Part shown: piece after piece, positions 18,981 to 28,130 of the stretch
How positions within the stretch are numbered: the first letter of the stretch is position 1
How the letters are laid out: each line of letters begins with the position of its first letter
DNA from: Pseudomonas sp. MUP55
GTDB taxonomy: Bacteria; Pseudomonadota; Gammaproteobacteria; Pseudomonadales; Pseudomonadaceae
Length of the DNA: 64,000 bases
Assembly (NCBI RefSeq): GCF_034043515.1
Contig: NZ_CP138214.1
Span: forward strand, 2,480,001 to 2,544,000
Reading direction: 5' to 3'
The notes under the pieces: model-generated
Seen by the model: only the letters and a program-made list of their open reading frames with translations
The model's database searches: none
What the model was told of the DNA's origin: nothing
Translations under genes and position numbers: made by a program

Positions 18981-19264
18981 AAAGTGTGAGGGTCAATGAA
19001 ATAAGGGTGCGGGCTATTAGCGCCATAAATGTGCTGGGAAGTTGCTGGTGATTTTGCAGGGTTTTAGTAACTTAAGTTGCGCGCAAGTGTGCATTTAATT
19101 GCTCATAAGTGTGAACTAGCGATTAGGCGAAGGTAGAACTGATTGAGGGTTATTTTATTTTTTTTGAGTGCGCAAATAACTGCGCAGGCCCTGTTTTTAG
19201 AGGTGCGTAGGAAATTCCTTAATTGCGCGGCTATCGCTTGCTGATCGTTTTTCTGATGGCTAAG

Positions 19265-19295
19265 GTTCGTTCACTTCGCTGTGTATTGAACGAAC
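19265..19295. promoter_or_regulatory. 9-bp inverted repeat upstream of tssA
   Basis: Perfect arms GTTCGTTCA and TGAACGAAC separated by 13 bp. Its centre is about 70 bp upstream of the start predicted from the sigma-54-like element at 19324, so it could be an activator site for the cluster's own Sfa-type regulator. The rest of the 463-bp hcp-tssA gap (18895..19357) is AT-rich and holds no gene I can support. Confidence 0.5.
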
Positions 19296-19323
19296 GTTAA
19301 TCGGCAATCTGCTGTGCACCTCA

Positions 19324-19339
19324 CGGCGTTTAGCTTGCC
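19324..19339 (+). promoter_or_regulatory. Candidate sigma-54 promoter of the tss operon
   Basis: CGGCGTTTAGCTTGCC: GG and GC are separated by exactly 10 bases and the -12 TTGC is perfect, but only GGC of the -24 element matches. Predicted start is about 19350, which would leave too short a leader for the GTG at 19358 but about 23 nt for the ATG at 19373. Confidence 0.42.
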
Positions 19340-19372
19340 TGTCCAGCCTTCATAGTTGTGTGCGACTCAAAA

Positions 19373-20926
19373 ATGGTTCATTCAGAAAAGCTCTGCACTT
19401 ATTACCAGGAACTTGCCCGAACCCCTTGTTCGCCAGGCAGCTTCGTCGGCAATGACGTGCGCTTTTCGAGTGAGTTTGAGAGCGTGGAAGCCGAGGTTGC
19501 CAAGACACACTCACTGCATGGCGCGAGCCCCCCGGATTGGCAGCAGGTCTGCGACATCAGCGAGCACCTGCTGCGTGAGCAGTCCAAGGATCTGCGCGTG
19601 GCTGTGTGGCTCACCTGGGCACTGCACCAGCGTGATTCATTTGCCGGCTTGCTGGCCGGGCTCGGGCTGCTGGTTTACCTCTGCGAGCATCACTGGGTGG
19701 CGGTCTATCCCACCAAGCGGCGTACCCGTGTTGCCGCGTTGGGTTGGCTGGTGACACGCCTCGACCTGCTCCTTTCGCAAAACTTTTCTGTCGTCGACCA
19801 ACTGCCCGTGTTCCAGGCGCTGCAGGCAGACCTGGTGCGCCTTGATGAGCTCTTGAACACGCATCTTGGCAGCGACGCCCCATTGTTATTGCCGGTCAGG
19901 CGACAGCTGGCGGAGCGTCTGACGCGTGCTACGCAAGGCGGTGGGGAGCCAGCGGGCATTGCCGGCGTCATTGCCCAGGTCAAGCAGGCGACCACGCAGT
20001 TGCTCAAGCCCGAGGCGCCGATCAGCAACGAAAAAGAGGCGCAAAAAGTACTGCGCAACGTGCAGGAACTGTCGCGTGGCTTGTGTGCCTGGTGGTTGCG
20101 CCAGAATGCCACCGACCTGCGTGCCCTGCGTTTGGGACGAACGCTGGCCTGGCTGAGCCTGGTCAACTATCCCGATGCCGACAGTGAGGGCGTAACGGCA
20201 TTGCGCCCGCTGGCTCCCGACAAGCTCAAACGTTACCAGGAGCGTCTCGAGAACGGCCATCACGCCGAGCTGTTGCCGGAGCTTGAGGTCAGCCTGGGGG
20301 GCGCGTTGTTCTGGTTCGATGGGCTGCGCATGGTCTGGGAATGCCTTGAGGCCTTGCAGGCGAACCTGGCCATGACGGAACTGGAAACCAGCTTCGCCCT
20401 GTTATTGCAACGGTTACCGAATTTGCCTGAATTGCGCTTCGCCGACGGTACGCCCTTTGCGGCCCCGCAGACCAGTGAGTGGATCACGCACCACGTGGTT
20501 CGCCACCTGCACAAAGCCGAACCTTTCAATACGCCTGTCGATGGCAGCGGCGAGCCCTGGGAAACCGCGTTGCAGGCGGTCATGCCCAGCTTGCGCAGGG
20601 AGGGGCTCAAGGCTGCGGTCGGCGTGCTCAAGCAAGGTTTGCACAGCGCATGCAGCGAACGCGCACGCTTTCATTGGCGGCTGGCGCTGGCCAGGTTGTG
20701 TGTGCGCGCGGGCAAGCCTGACCTGGGCAGGATCCAACTGGAACAACTGGACCTTGAATTACAGCACGGCGGCCTGGACCGCTGGGAGCCGGAGCTGGCC
20801 CAGCAGGTCGGTCGGCTCCTGTATCGCTGCTACGACCTGTTGCCACAAAGCCATGCCGTGCGCGAAAGCAAGGACGCCACGCACCGCCGGTTGTGCCATT
20901 TCGATCTGCAAGCAGTACTCGAATAA
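19373..20926 (+). CDS. tssA: TssA, T6SS cap/chaperone protein
   Basis: A 517-residue T6SS TssA with an N-terminal ImpA_N domain (DWQQVCDISEHLLREQSKDLRVAVWLTWAL, about 50-80), a linker, and a VasJ-like C-terminal region ending WEPELAQQVGRLLYRC..., the long TssA form. TssA primes sheath polymerisation and contacts the baseplate and membrane complex. First gene of the operon, 24 bp before tssB. An in-frame GTG at 19358 is possible; I prefer ATG 19373 because of the promoter position. Neither has a clear RBS. In P. aeruginosa H2-T6SS the equivalent is hsiA2. Confidence 0.9.
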   Translation: MVHSEKLCTYYQELARTPCSPGSFVGNDVRFSSEFESVEAEVAKTHSLHGASPPDWQQVCDISEHLLREQSKDLRVAVWLTWALHQRDSFAGLLAGLGLLVYLCEHHWVAVYPTKRRTRVAALGWLVTRLDLLLSQNFSVVDQLPVFQALQADLVRLDELLNTHLGSDAPLLLPVRRQLAERLTRATQGGGEPAGIAGVIAQVKQATTQLLKPEAPISNEKEAQKVLRNVQELSRGLCAWWLRQNATDLRALRLGRTLAWLSLVNYPDADSEGVTALRPLAPDKLKRYQERLENGHHAELLPELEVSLGGALFWFDGLRMVWECLEALQANLAMTELETSFALLLQRLPNLPELRFADGTPFAAPQTSEWITHHVVRHLHKAEPFNTPVDGSGEPWETALQAVMPSLRREGLKAAVGVLKQGLHSACSERARFHWRLALARLCVRAGKPDLGRIQLEQLDLELQHGGLDRWEPELAQQVGRLLYRCYDLLPQSHAVRESKDATHRRLCHFDLQAVLE

Positions 20927-20950
20927 CCATCATCAAAAAGGAGAAATACC

Positions 20951-21460
20951 GTGGCCAAAGACGCTTCGGTGGCACCCAAGGAACGTATCAATATCACCTT
21001 CAAGCCCGCAATCGGTGGTGCCCAGGAGGAAGTCGAGCTGCCGTTGAAACTGCTGGTGCTGGGGGATTTCTCGCAACGCGAGGACCCGCGCAAGCTAGAG
21101 GACCGCAAGCCTATCGGGATCGACAGGAACAGCCTCGACGAGGTGTTGGCCAAACAGGCCCTGAACCTGACCTTGAGCGTGCCCAATCGCCTTCAGGAGG
21201 AAACTGACGTTGAAGAGCTGGCGGTCCAGGTCCGCATCAACGCGATGAAAGACTTCAACCCCGCGAACCTGGTCGAGCAAATACCGCAGCTGCAAAAGCT
21301 GATGGTGCTGCGCGAGGCATTGGTGGCGCTCAAGGGGCCGCTGGGCAACACCCCAAGCTTTCGCAAAGCCATTGAGCAGGCACTGGCCGATGACGACTCC
21401 CGTGCGCGGGTACTGGCCGAGTTGGGGTTGAGCGGCGCCGATGCCGAACCTATTCAGTAA
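20951..21460 (+). CDS. tssB: TssB (VipA), T6SS contractile sheath small subunit
   Basis: A 169-residue sheath subunit that pairs with TssC. The family N-terminus is visible (VAPKERINITFKP, EEVELPLKLLVLGDFSQREDPRKLEDRKP), as are FNPANLVEQIPQLQKLMVLREALVALKGPLGN and the C-terminal helix. Length is typical (about 168). It starts with GTG preceded by an AAAAGGAG RBS 8 bp upstream. tssC begins 16 bp later. Confidence 0.96.
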   Translation: MAKDASVAPKERINITFKPAIGGAQEEVELPLKLLVLGDFSQREDPRKLEDRKPIGIDRNSLDEVLAKQALNLTLSVPNRLQEETDVEELAVQVRINAMKDFNPANLVEQIPQLQKLMVLREALVALKGPLGNTPSFRKAIEQALADDDSRARVLAELGLSGADAEPIQ

Positions 21461-21475
21461 AAGGACACTGACACC

Positions 21476-22957
21476 ATGACAGCTACCCAGTACAACCCGC
21501 AGTCCCGGTCAAAAGTCAACGACGAGGGCAGCATTCTCGACAACATCATTGCCCAGACCTTACTGAATGCCGATGACGAGGCGTACAGCATCGCCAAGCG
21601 GGGGGTGTCGGCGTTTATCGAAGAGCTGGTCAAGCCTCACAACCGTGAAGAGCCCGTCAAGAAACGTCTGGTCGACCGGATGATCGCCGAGATCGATGCC
21701 AAGCTCAGCCAGCAGATGGACGAGATTCTGCACCACCCGGACTTCCAGGCATTGGAGTCGGCCTGGCGAGGGCTGCAACTGCTGATCGAGCGCACCGATT
21801 TTCGCGAGAACATCAAGATAGAGCTCCTGAATGTTTCAAGGCAGGACCTGCTGGACGACTTCGAGGATTCCCCGGAGGTCACCCAGTCGGGGCTTTACAA
21901 GCATATCTACAGTGCCGAATACGGCCAGTTTGGCGGCCAGCCGGTCGGGGCGATCATCGCCAACTACTTCCTGTCACCCAGCGCGCCTGATGTGAAACTC
22001 ATGCAGTACGTGTCCAGTGTTGCCGGCATGGCTCATGCGCCGTTCATCGCTGCCGCCGGGCCAGGTTTCTTTGGCCTGGAAAGCTTCACCGGTCTACCTG
22101 ACCTCAAGGACCTCAGGGATCATTTCGAAGGACCGCAGTTTGCCAAATGGCAGAGCTTTCGCCAGAGCGAAGACGCCCGCTACATCGGCCTCACGGTGCC
22201 GCGTTTTCTGCTGCGCACGCCCTACGATCCTCTTGAGTGCCCGGTTAAAACCTTTGCCTACCAGGAAAATGTGGTCAACAGCCACGAGCACTACCTGTGG
22301 GGCAATACGGCCTACGCCTTCGCCACTCGCCTGACGGACAGTTTCGCGCGCTTTCGCTGGTGCCCGAACATCATTGGCCCCCAGAGTGGCGGGGCGGTCG
22401 AGGACCTACCGTTGCATCATTTCCAGAGCATGGGTGAAATTGAAACCAAGATTCCGACCGAGGTGCTGGTGTCGGATCGGCGCGAATACGAGCTGGCACA
22501 GGAAGGGTTCATCGCCCTGACCATGCGCAAGGGCAGTGACAATGCAGCTTTCTTTTCCGCCAGCTCCGTGCAGAAGCCCAAGACGTTCGGCATCAGCGAA
22601 GAGGGCAGGGCCGCAGAGCTGAACTACCGGCTCGGCACCCAGTTGCCGTACATGATGGTGGTCAACCGGCTGGCTCACTACCTCAAGGTTCTACAGCGTG
22701 AACAGCTGGGCTCGTGGAAGGAGCGGACCGACCTGGAGTTGGAACTCAACAAATGGATTCGCCAATACGTGGCGGATCAGGAAAACCCCAGTGCAGAAGT
22801 CCGCGGTCGCCGCCCGCTGCGTGCGGCGCGCATTGTCGTCAGTGACGTCGAAGGTGAGCCGGGCTGGTACCGCGTCAGTTTGAGTGTGCGGCCGCATTTC
22901 AAGTACATGGGGGCGGACTTCACCCTGTCCCTCGTTGGCAAGCTCGACAAAGAATGA
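21476..22957 (+). CDS. tssC: TssC (VipB), T6SS contractile sheath large subunit
   Basis: A 493-residue sheath subunit with the expected motifs: DEILHHPDFQALESAWRGLQ (about 82-101), FGGQPVGAIIANY (about 158-170), VPRFLLRTPYDP, the YLWGNTAYAFATRL segment and the C-terminal IVVSDVEGEPGWYRVSLSVRPHFKYMGADFTLSL. Length and start are typical of the family. Its TGA overlaps the ATG of the tssE remnant (ATGA), preserving the ancestral coupling. Confidence 0.97.
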   Translation: MTATQYNPQSRSKVNDEGSILDNIIAQTLLNADDEAYSIAKRGVSAFIEELVKPHNREEPVKKRLVDRMIAEIDAKLSQQMDEILHHPDFQALESAWRGLQLLIERTDFRENIKIELLNVSRQDLLDDFEDSPEVTQSGLYKHIYSAEYGQFGGQPVGAIIANYFLSPSAPDVKLMQYVSSVAGMAHAPFIAAAGPGFFGLESFTGLPDLKDLRDHFEGPQFAKWQSFRQSEDARYIGLTVPRFLLRTPYDPLECPVKTFAYQENVVNSHEHYLWGNTAYAFATRLTDSFARFRWCPNIIGPQSGGAVEDLPLHHFQSMGEIETKIPTEVLVSDRREYELAQEGFIALTMRKGSDNAAFFSASSVQKPKTFGISEEGRAAELNYRLGTQLPYMMVVNRLAHYLKVLQREQLGSWKERTDLELELNKWIRQYVADQENPSAEVRGRRPLRAARIVVSDVEGEPGWYRVSLSVRPHFKYMGADFTLSLVGKLDKE

Positions 22958-23100
22958 GCCGTGGCCAGGGGATGCGCCACCCCAGCAGCCTTTTCGAGCG
23001 CCTTGAGTCCTATACGTCCCCCGGCGCGTGCCGCTTGACGTCTGTCGCCGCGCATTTGACGAAAATGCTCAGCACCCGTGCAGGCAGCGTGCAAACGCTT
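22954..23100 (+). pseudogene. tssE: TssE remnant (T6SS gp25-like baseplate protein), 3' part deleted
   Basis: Only the first 48-49 codons resemble TssE: SSLFERLESYTSPGA near the N-terminus and the conserved AHLTKMLSTRAGSVQTL. In intact TssE this is followed by a YGLPD-type motif and about 85 more residues. Here, after SVQTL, the frame runs about 40 codons through out-of-frame clpV sequence and stops at 23223. The start keeps its ATGA overlap with tssC, showing the operon was normal up to this point. The baseplate gp25 core, including the family's ExxR-type motif, is absent. The exact breakpoint lies at about 23095-23103. Confidence 0.87.
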
Positions 23101-25088
23101 CTGAGCATCAGCCGATGGCCACAGAGTCGCTGTTGCAGCGCTTTACCCAGGACCTCACCCATCAGGCCCGCGAGGGCCGGATCGACCCGGTGCTGTGCCG
23201 TGAGCGCGAGGTGCGCCAGCTGATCGATATTCTGGTGCGCCGGCGCAAGAACAATCCGATTCTGGTGGGGGAGGCTGGGGTAGGGAAGACCGCGATCGTG
23301 GAAGGGCTGGCTTTGCAGATCGTCGCGTTGCAGGTGCCCGAGGTCCTCAAGGCTGTTCGCGTGCTGACCCTCGATATGGGCTTGCTGCAAGCGGGCGCCG
23401 GCCTCAAGGGTGAATTCGAGCGGCGTCTCAAGGGGGTGATCGATGAAGCGAGCGCCTCGCCCGAGCCGGTAATCCTGTTTATCGACGAAGCCCATACCTT
23501 GGTGGGTGCCGGTGGCCAGCCGGGTGGGCTGGACGCGGCCAACCTGCTCAAGCCGGCGTTGGCGCGCGGCGCGCTGCGTACGATCGCCGCGACGACCTGG
23601 TCGGAATACAAGCAGTACATCGAAAAGGACCCGGCCTTGGCGCGGCGGTTCCAGCCGGTAAAGGTCGGCGAGCCCGGTGTCGAGCAGGCTGTGTCGATTC
23701 TGCGGGGGCTGGTGCCTGCCTACGAAGCGAGTCATGGCGTGTATGTCCGCGATGATGCGGTGGTGGCGGCGGCGCACATGAGCGCCCGCTATCTGGTGGG
23801 CCGACAGCTGCCGGACAAGGCGGTGGACGTGCTGGACACTGCGTGTGCCAGTGCTCGCACGCGTCAGGCAATGCCGCCCGAGGCATTGCAGGCGCTGCGC
23901 ATCCAACTGATCGAGGGGCAACGGCAGGCGCGGGCGCTGACTCGAGATGCCGAGATCGGGTTGCCGGTGGATGCGCAGGCCTTGCAGGCGTTGAAGCTGC
24001 GCCTGGAAACCCTCGAGTCCGAGCGCCAGGTGCTTGAGCAGCATTGGCTTGAGCACAGCGGGCAACCGTTGCTCAAACCTGAGGTATGCCCGCGTGGCGT
24101 AGCTCAGGTCATCAGCGCCTGGACCGGCATTCCTGCCGAGCAGTTGGCCCTTGAACCGAATGAAAAGGTGCTGGGGTTTGCCGAGGCCTTGCGCGCCCGC
24201 GTGCTTGGGCAGGAACATGCGGTACAGGCCCTGGATCGCGCCTTGCGTGCGGTCGCCGCCGGGCTGAACAAGGTCGATGCACCGGTCGGGGTGTTTCTGC
24301 TGGTGGGGCCAAGCGGTGTCGGCAAGACAGAAACGGCGCTGGCCCTGGCGGATCTCCTGTACGGCGGGGAACGCTTTGTCACCACGATCAATATGTCCGA
24401 ATACCAGGAGAAGCACGCGCTCTCTCGATTGATCGGTGCGCCACCGGGCTATGTCGGTTACGGCGAGGGCGGGGTGCTGACCGAAGCCGTGCGCCAGCGT
24501 CCCTATTCGGTTGTGCTGCTCGACGAGGTGGAGAAAGCCGACCCTGAAGTGTTGAACCTGTTTTACCAGGTCTTTGACAAAGGTCGCGCCAATGATGGCG
24601 AAGGGCGGGAAATCGACTTTCGCAACACCGTACTGCTAATGACCTCCAACCTCGCAAGCGACTGTATCAACGCGCTTTGCGCAGGCGGTCAACGACCTGA
24701 ACCCCAAGTACTGCAAGACGCAATTTATCCGGTGCTGCGTGCGCACTTCAAGCCCGCATTGCTCGCCCGTATGCGCGTCGTACCGTATTACCCGATCGCA
24801 GAGAAGGTGCTGCGCGACGTGGCAGAACTCAAGCTTGCGAACCTGGGGCAACGTTTGCAATCACGCAATCTGGGATTCACCTATACGCCAGAACTGGTTG
24901 CACACATAACCGAGCGTTGTGCTGACGGCGACAGCGGTGCGCGGTACATCGACCAATGGCTTGAGCGACATTTAGTGCCGCAGATGGTGGATGGTCTGCT
25001 GGGCGCCATGGCCGTGGATGCACCCGTCAACCTGGTGCATGCCCGACTGGATGGCAATCGTCTGCCTGTCTGCGAGTTCAGCCAATGA
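23101..25088 (+). pseudogene. tssH: ClpV (TssH) remnant lacking the N-terminal domain
   Basis: Encodes the two AAA+ rings of ClpV, the ATPase that recycles contracted sheath, but not its N-terminal sheath-binding domain. Homology begins at LLQRFTQDLTHQAREGRIDPV, which in complete ClpV is about residue 180. Seen: Walker A1 GEAGVGKT, Walker B1 VILFIDEAHT, a middle-domain coiled coil, Walker A2 GPSGVGKTE, Walker B2 VVLLDEVEKA and a ClpB-type C-terminus. Usual ClpV length is about 870-900 aa; only about 657 remain from the first in-frame ATG (23115), which has no convincing RBS. Upstream it is fused out of frame to tssE. The AAA+ frame itself is uninterrupted, so the loss may be recent, or the fragment may still be made. 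Confidence 0.85.
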
Positions 25089-26617
25089 GCGAAAACAACC
25101 TGGACCAACTGCCTGACCCGCTTGCCCATGCCAGCGCCCTGATCGGCTGTATCACACGGATAGGCCTGGACAGTGACGACGCTTCCTTGCCCGGTGCGTG
25201 TGTCGCGGCAGCGGCACACCTGAGCCACTGTGAACTCTGCCAGCTGTACCGACTGGATGATGCGACTGGGCGGCTTGATCTGATCGCCCAGCACCCGAGC
25301 GCGACGCTCCCGCTGGCGGATACCCCTTCAGGAGTCGATCTGCGACACGTGCGTTTGCTGCGTGACACCGTGGACCAGCGCGTTGCCGTCAGTATGGATG
25401 ATGTATGGAACAGCACCTGTGACACGGCTTTTCTGCCGGCGCTCGGGTCACCTTGGCGCGCCCTCTTGAGTGTGCCGTTGTTCGATCGTTTCAATACCGT
25501 GACTGGCGTGCTGCTATGCGCCGCCCAGCGCCCGGCAGCGTTGCAGGCTTACGCATTCTCCCTGGGCCAGTTGGGCAGCTTCGCCTTGCACCAATTGGCA
25601 CTGTTGCGCAGCCTGCGGTGTATGCCGGTTGTTGTACCGCAGGATCGCGCAGTCCCGCTGGCCGGCATGTATGGCCTGATTGGCAGCAGCACAGCGATGG
25701 CGCACACCTGCCAATTGATCAGCAAGGTGCTGCATACCCCTTATACCGTCCTGCTGCGCGGCGAAACCGGCACCGGCAAGGAAGTGGTGGCACGGGCCAT
25801 CCACCAGGCAGGGCCGCGTGCGGACAAGGCGTTTGTGGTGCAAAACTGCGCTGCGTTCCCGGAAGGCTTGTTGGAGAGCGAGCTGTTCGGCTACCGAAAA
25901 GGCGCCTTTACCGGTGCCGAGCGCAACTATGCCGGGCTGTTCGACGCTGCGCACGGGGGCACGCTGCTGCTCGATGAAATAGGCGATATGCCGCTGCCCC
26001 TGCAAGCCAAGTTGTTGCGGGTCCTGCAGGAAGGAGAGGTTCGCCCATTGGGCGCCAGTGCTGCGCACAAGGTCGATGTACGCATCATCGCAGCGACGCA
26101 CCGTGACCTGGCCGCCATGGTCGCCCAAGGCAGCTTCCGTGAAGACCTGTATTACCGGCTTGCCCAGTTCCCCATCCAGCTGCCGGCCTTGCGTGAGCGA
26201 GAAGGGGATGTGCTGCAACTGGCACGGCATTTCGCCGACAAGGCGTGCGCAAACCTGGGGAGGACGCCGGTGCAATGGTCGAATATCGCCCTTGATCAGC
26301 TGTCCAGTCACCCATTTCCCGGCAACGTGCGCGAACTCAAGTGCCTGGTGGAGCGCGCCGTGCTGCTGTGCGACGACAACCTGATTCTGCCGGCGCACCT
26401 GTCGCTGCCTCTGGCGCCGGTTGCAACCGCCGTGGATGACGTAACGCTGCGCCAGCGCATGGAGCGGGTAGAGCGCGTGTTCCTGCTCGACTGCCTGCAG
26501 AAGAATCGCGGCAACCGAACCCGTACGGCGCGTGAGCTGGGCGTCGCACGGCGCACGCTGCTGTATCGGCTCGCCCGCTTGAACATTCCCTGCGGTGATG
26601 CCAGTGCGGAGCGTTGA
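25085..26617 (+). CDS. Sigma-54-dependent T6SS regulator (Sfa/VasH type)
   Basis: A 510-residue enhancer-binding protein: N-terminal GAF-like domain (about 20-165), AAA+ domain with Walker A GETGTGKE at 226-233, GAFTGA at 273-278 and [12 protein letters not shown], and a C-terminal Fis HTH ([23 protein letters not shown]). It has no receiver. VasH/Sfa proteins activate hcp and tss promoters with RpoN. Its ATG overlaps the clpV stop (ATGA), matching the clpV2-sfa2 order of P. aeruginosa H2-T6SS. Candidate target promoters: 18965..18980 and 19324..19339. Confidence 0.93.
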   Translation: MSENNLDQLPDPLAHASALIGCITRIGLDSDDASLPGACVAAAAHLSHCELCQLYRLDDATGRLDLIAQHPSATLPLADTPSGVDLRHVRLLRDTVDQRVAVSMDDVWNSTCDTAFLPALGSPWRALLSVPLFDRFNTVTGVLLCAAQRPAALQAYAFSLGQLGSFALHQLALLRSLRCMPVVVPQDRAVPLAGMYGLIGSSTAMAHTCQLISKVLHTPYTVLLRGETGTGKEVVARAIHQAGPRADKAFVVQNCAAFPEGLLESELFGYRKGAFTGAERNYAGLFDAAHGGTLLLDEIGDMPLPLQAKLLRVLQEGEVRPLGASAAHKVDVRIIAATHRDLAAMVAQGSFREDLYYRLAQFPIQLPALREREGDVLQLARHFADKACANLGRTPVQWSNIALDQLSSHPFPGNVRELKCLVERAVLLCDDNLILPAHLSLPLAPVATAVDDVTLRQRMERVERVFLLDCLQKNRGNRTRTARELGVARRTLLYRLARLNIPCGDASAER

Positions 26618-26695
26618 GCCATGTGCCGAAAATTTGCCGACATCGCCGCCGCCAACGATAGCAGGCGGGCGGCCTTTCTACCTTGGAGAAACCTG

Positions 26696-26827
26696 ATGCC
26701 TGACCGTCCATGGCGCGTCGTCGTGCTTGTGTTGTGTTTGCTCGGCGGTTGTCACGCCAACTATGTATTCGATGATGCCCGGTACCGTCCGCTGGGTGAG
26801 CCGCAGGCGGTGACCCGTGGTCGATGA
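26696..26827 (+). CDS. Small lipoprotein (OrfX position of H2-T6SS)
   Basis: A 43-residue product with Arg near the N-terminus, a hydrophobic stretch and the lipobox LLGGC (Cys about 19), leaving a mature peptide of about 25 residues. It lies between sfa and fha, exactly where the H2-T6SS locus of P. aeruginosa has the short orfX2. A TTGGAG-like RBS precedes the ATG. Function unknown. Its stop overlaps an ATG (26824) that could extend fha by seven codons. Confidence 0.6.
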   Translation: MPDRPWRVVVLVLCLLGGCHANYVFDDARYRPLGEPQAVTRGR

Positions 26828-26844
26828 AAAGAGGGAGCCTGACC

Positions 26845-27639
26845 ATGCAGCTTGTATTTGAAGTATGTGAGACCGCAGGCGGTAACCCTGTGTCCATGGT
26901 GCGCAAAATCTTTGACGGAGCGGGCGGCGTGATCGGCCGTGGCTCTGGCTGCGACTGGGTAATCCACGACCCCAGCCGTTTGCTCTCCAGTCACCACGGT
27001 TTGGTGGGTTACCGGGAAGGTCGGTACTTCCTCACGGATATCAGCAGTAACGGTATCCGTATGGCCAGCACTCGCGAACGCCTGCGCAAAGGGCAGGCGC
27101 ACTTGATCGAGGAGGGTGACGTGTTCGAACTCGGAGCGCTGTCGATACGCGCGCGGTTGATAGAGCCGATCCAGCCTTATTCTGAGCAGCCGATCATCAC
27201 GGGCGTACCGATTCCCGATGATGCGTTCCTGGCGCTGGACCCGTTGCAGGCACTGGACCTCGAACAGCAGCGGCATAACGCATCGGATGAGCTGGGGGCG
27301 TTGAGTGCCGGCATTGCAATGGGCGAGTCCGAAACCTGGGCCGACCGGCATGCCGCCGACCGCGAACACGTGGCGATGCCGCGCCGGGTTGAGTCTCTCA
27401 AGGAGCCTCCCAAGGCTGATCCCGCCGCCATGGCGCCGCCATCCGACGACGTCTTCTGGATGGAGTTTGCCGCAGCGCTGGGGCTTGACCTGGGCAGGCT
27501 TGACCACGTTGCCCGAAAGACGCTGGCGATCAAGGTGGCAGGCCTGTTTCGGCTGGAGGTTGAACGGTTGCAGCACAGCCGCGCCTACGAAGAACAGGTA
27601 CGCCTGATCTCGACCCTGCACAGCGATTATCCAGGATGA
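26845..27639 (+). CDS. fha: FHA-domain T6SS protein (TagH/Fha type), short form
   Basis: A 264-residue protein with an N-terminal forkhead-associated phosphothreonine-binding domain (IGRGSGCDWVIHD, SSHHGLVGYREGRYFLTDISSNG, about 30-100). It probably reads Stk phosphorylation and links it to the TssM/L complex. Start chosen at 26845 because a GAGGGAG RBS is 8 bp upstream; ATG 26824 overlapping orfX is the alternative. T6SS Fha proteins often run to about 400 residues with a conserved C-terminal helical domain. Here only an abbreviated version (FWMEFAAALGLDLGRLDHVARKTL...) is present and the protein ends early. Confidence 0.85.
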   Translation: MQLVFEVCETAGGNPVSMVRKIFDGAGGVIGRGSGCDWVIHDPSRLLSSHHGLVGYREGRYFLTDISSNGIRMASTRERLRKGQAHLIEEGDVFELGALSIRARLIEPIQPYSEQPIITGVPIPDDAFLALDPLQALDLEQQRHNASDELGALSAGIAMGESETWADRHAADREHVAMPRRVESLKEPPKADPAAMAPPSDDVFWMEFAAALGLDLGRLDHVARKTLAIKVAGLFRLEVERLQHSRAYEEQVRLISTLHSDYPG

Positions 27640-27661
27640 TGCTCATGTATCGATCACCCTT

Positions 27662-28129
27662 ATGCCTCTGTTGCTCCTGCTCGGCCTGTTGACTGGTTGC
27701 AGCGCTGTATCACCTTTCTCGACATTGACCAAACTGGACCTGGTACTGACCGCCAGTGACCAGGTCAACCCGGACATTCATGGCCGACCCTCTCCGGTCG
27801 TGCTGCAACTGATCGAACTGCGTCATGGCGTGGCCTTCGAGAATGCCGATTTTTTCAGCATGTACGAGCACGCCGAGCAGGTATTGCCAAAGGACTGGGT
27901 GAGCAGCGAGGAAATCGAACTGCGCCCGGGCGATCGGCGGGCGCTCAAGCTCAGTGTCGGGCCAAAGAGTCATTTTGTGGGGGTGCTGGCGGCGTATCGC
28001 GACTTGCCCCACGTTCAATGGCGCCTGCTCGTTCCGCTCGCCGCTCAACAAGTGAACCGTGTAGAGCTGGTGCTGGAACGAGATGGTATCCGACTGGCCG
28101 ACGCGCATTCCGACAAAGAGGTGCAGTGA
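27662..28129 (+). CDS. tssJ: TssJ outer-membrane lipoprotein, possible 5' frameshift
   Basis: A 155-residue T6SS lipoprotein that anchors the TssL-TssM complex to the outer membrane. Lipobox LLTGC (Cys about 12) is followed by the transthyretin-like TssJ fold (LVLTASDQVNPDIHGRPSPVVLQLIELRHG, FFSMYEHAEQVLPKDW). ATG 27662 gives MPLLLLLGLLTGC, with no positive residue before the hydrophobic core and no RBS. An ATG at 27645 with a CAGGA RBS encodes MYRSPL in another frame; one base change in between would give a normal signal peptide. So the native start may have been lost by frameshift. Confidence 0.88.
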   Translation: MPLLLLLGLLTGCSAVSPFSTLTKLDLVLTASDQVNPDIHGRPSPVVLQLIELRHGVAFENADFFSMYEHAEQVLPKDWVSSEEIELRPGDRRALKLSVGPKSHFVGVLAAYRDLPHVQWRLLVPLAAQQVNRVELVLERDGIRLADAHSDKEVQ

Positions 28130-28130
28130 T

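Noticed and set aside
23010..24416. A 468-codon minus-strand frame opposite the clpV remnant
   Set aside because: The plus strand has both Walker A/B pairs of ClpV; the antisense protein has no recognisable family and a shadow-like composition.
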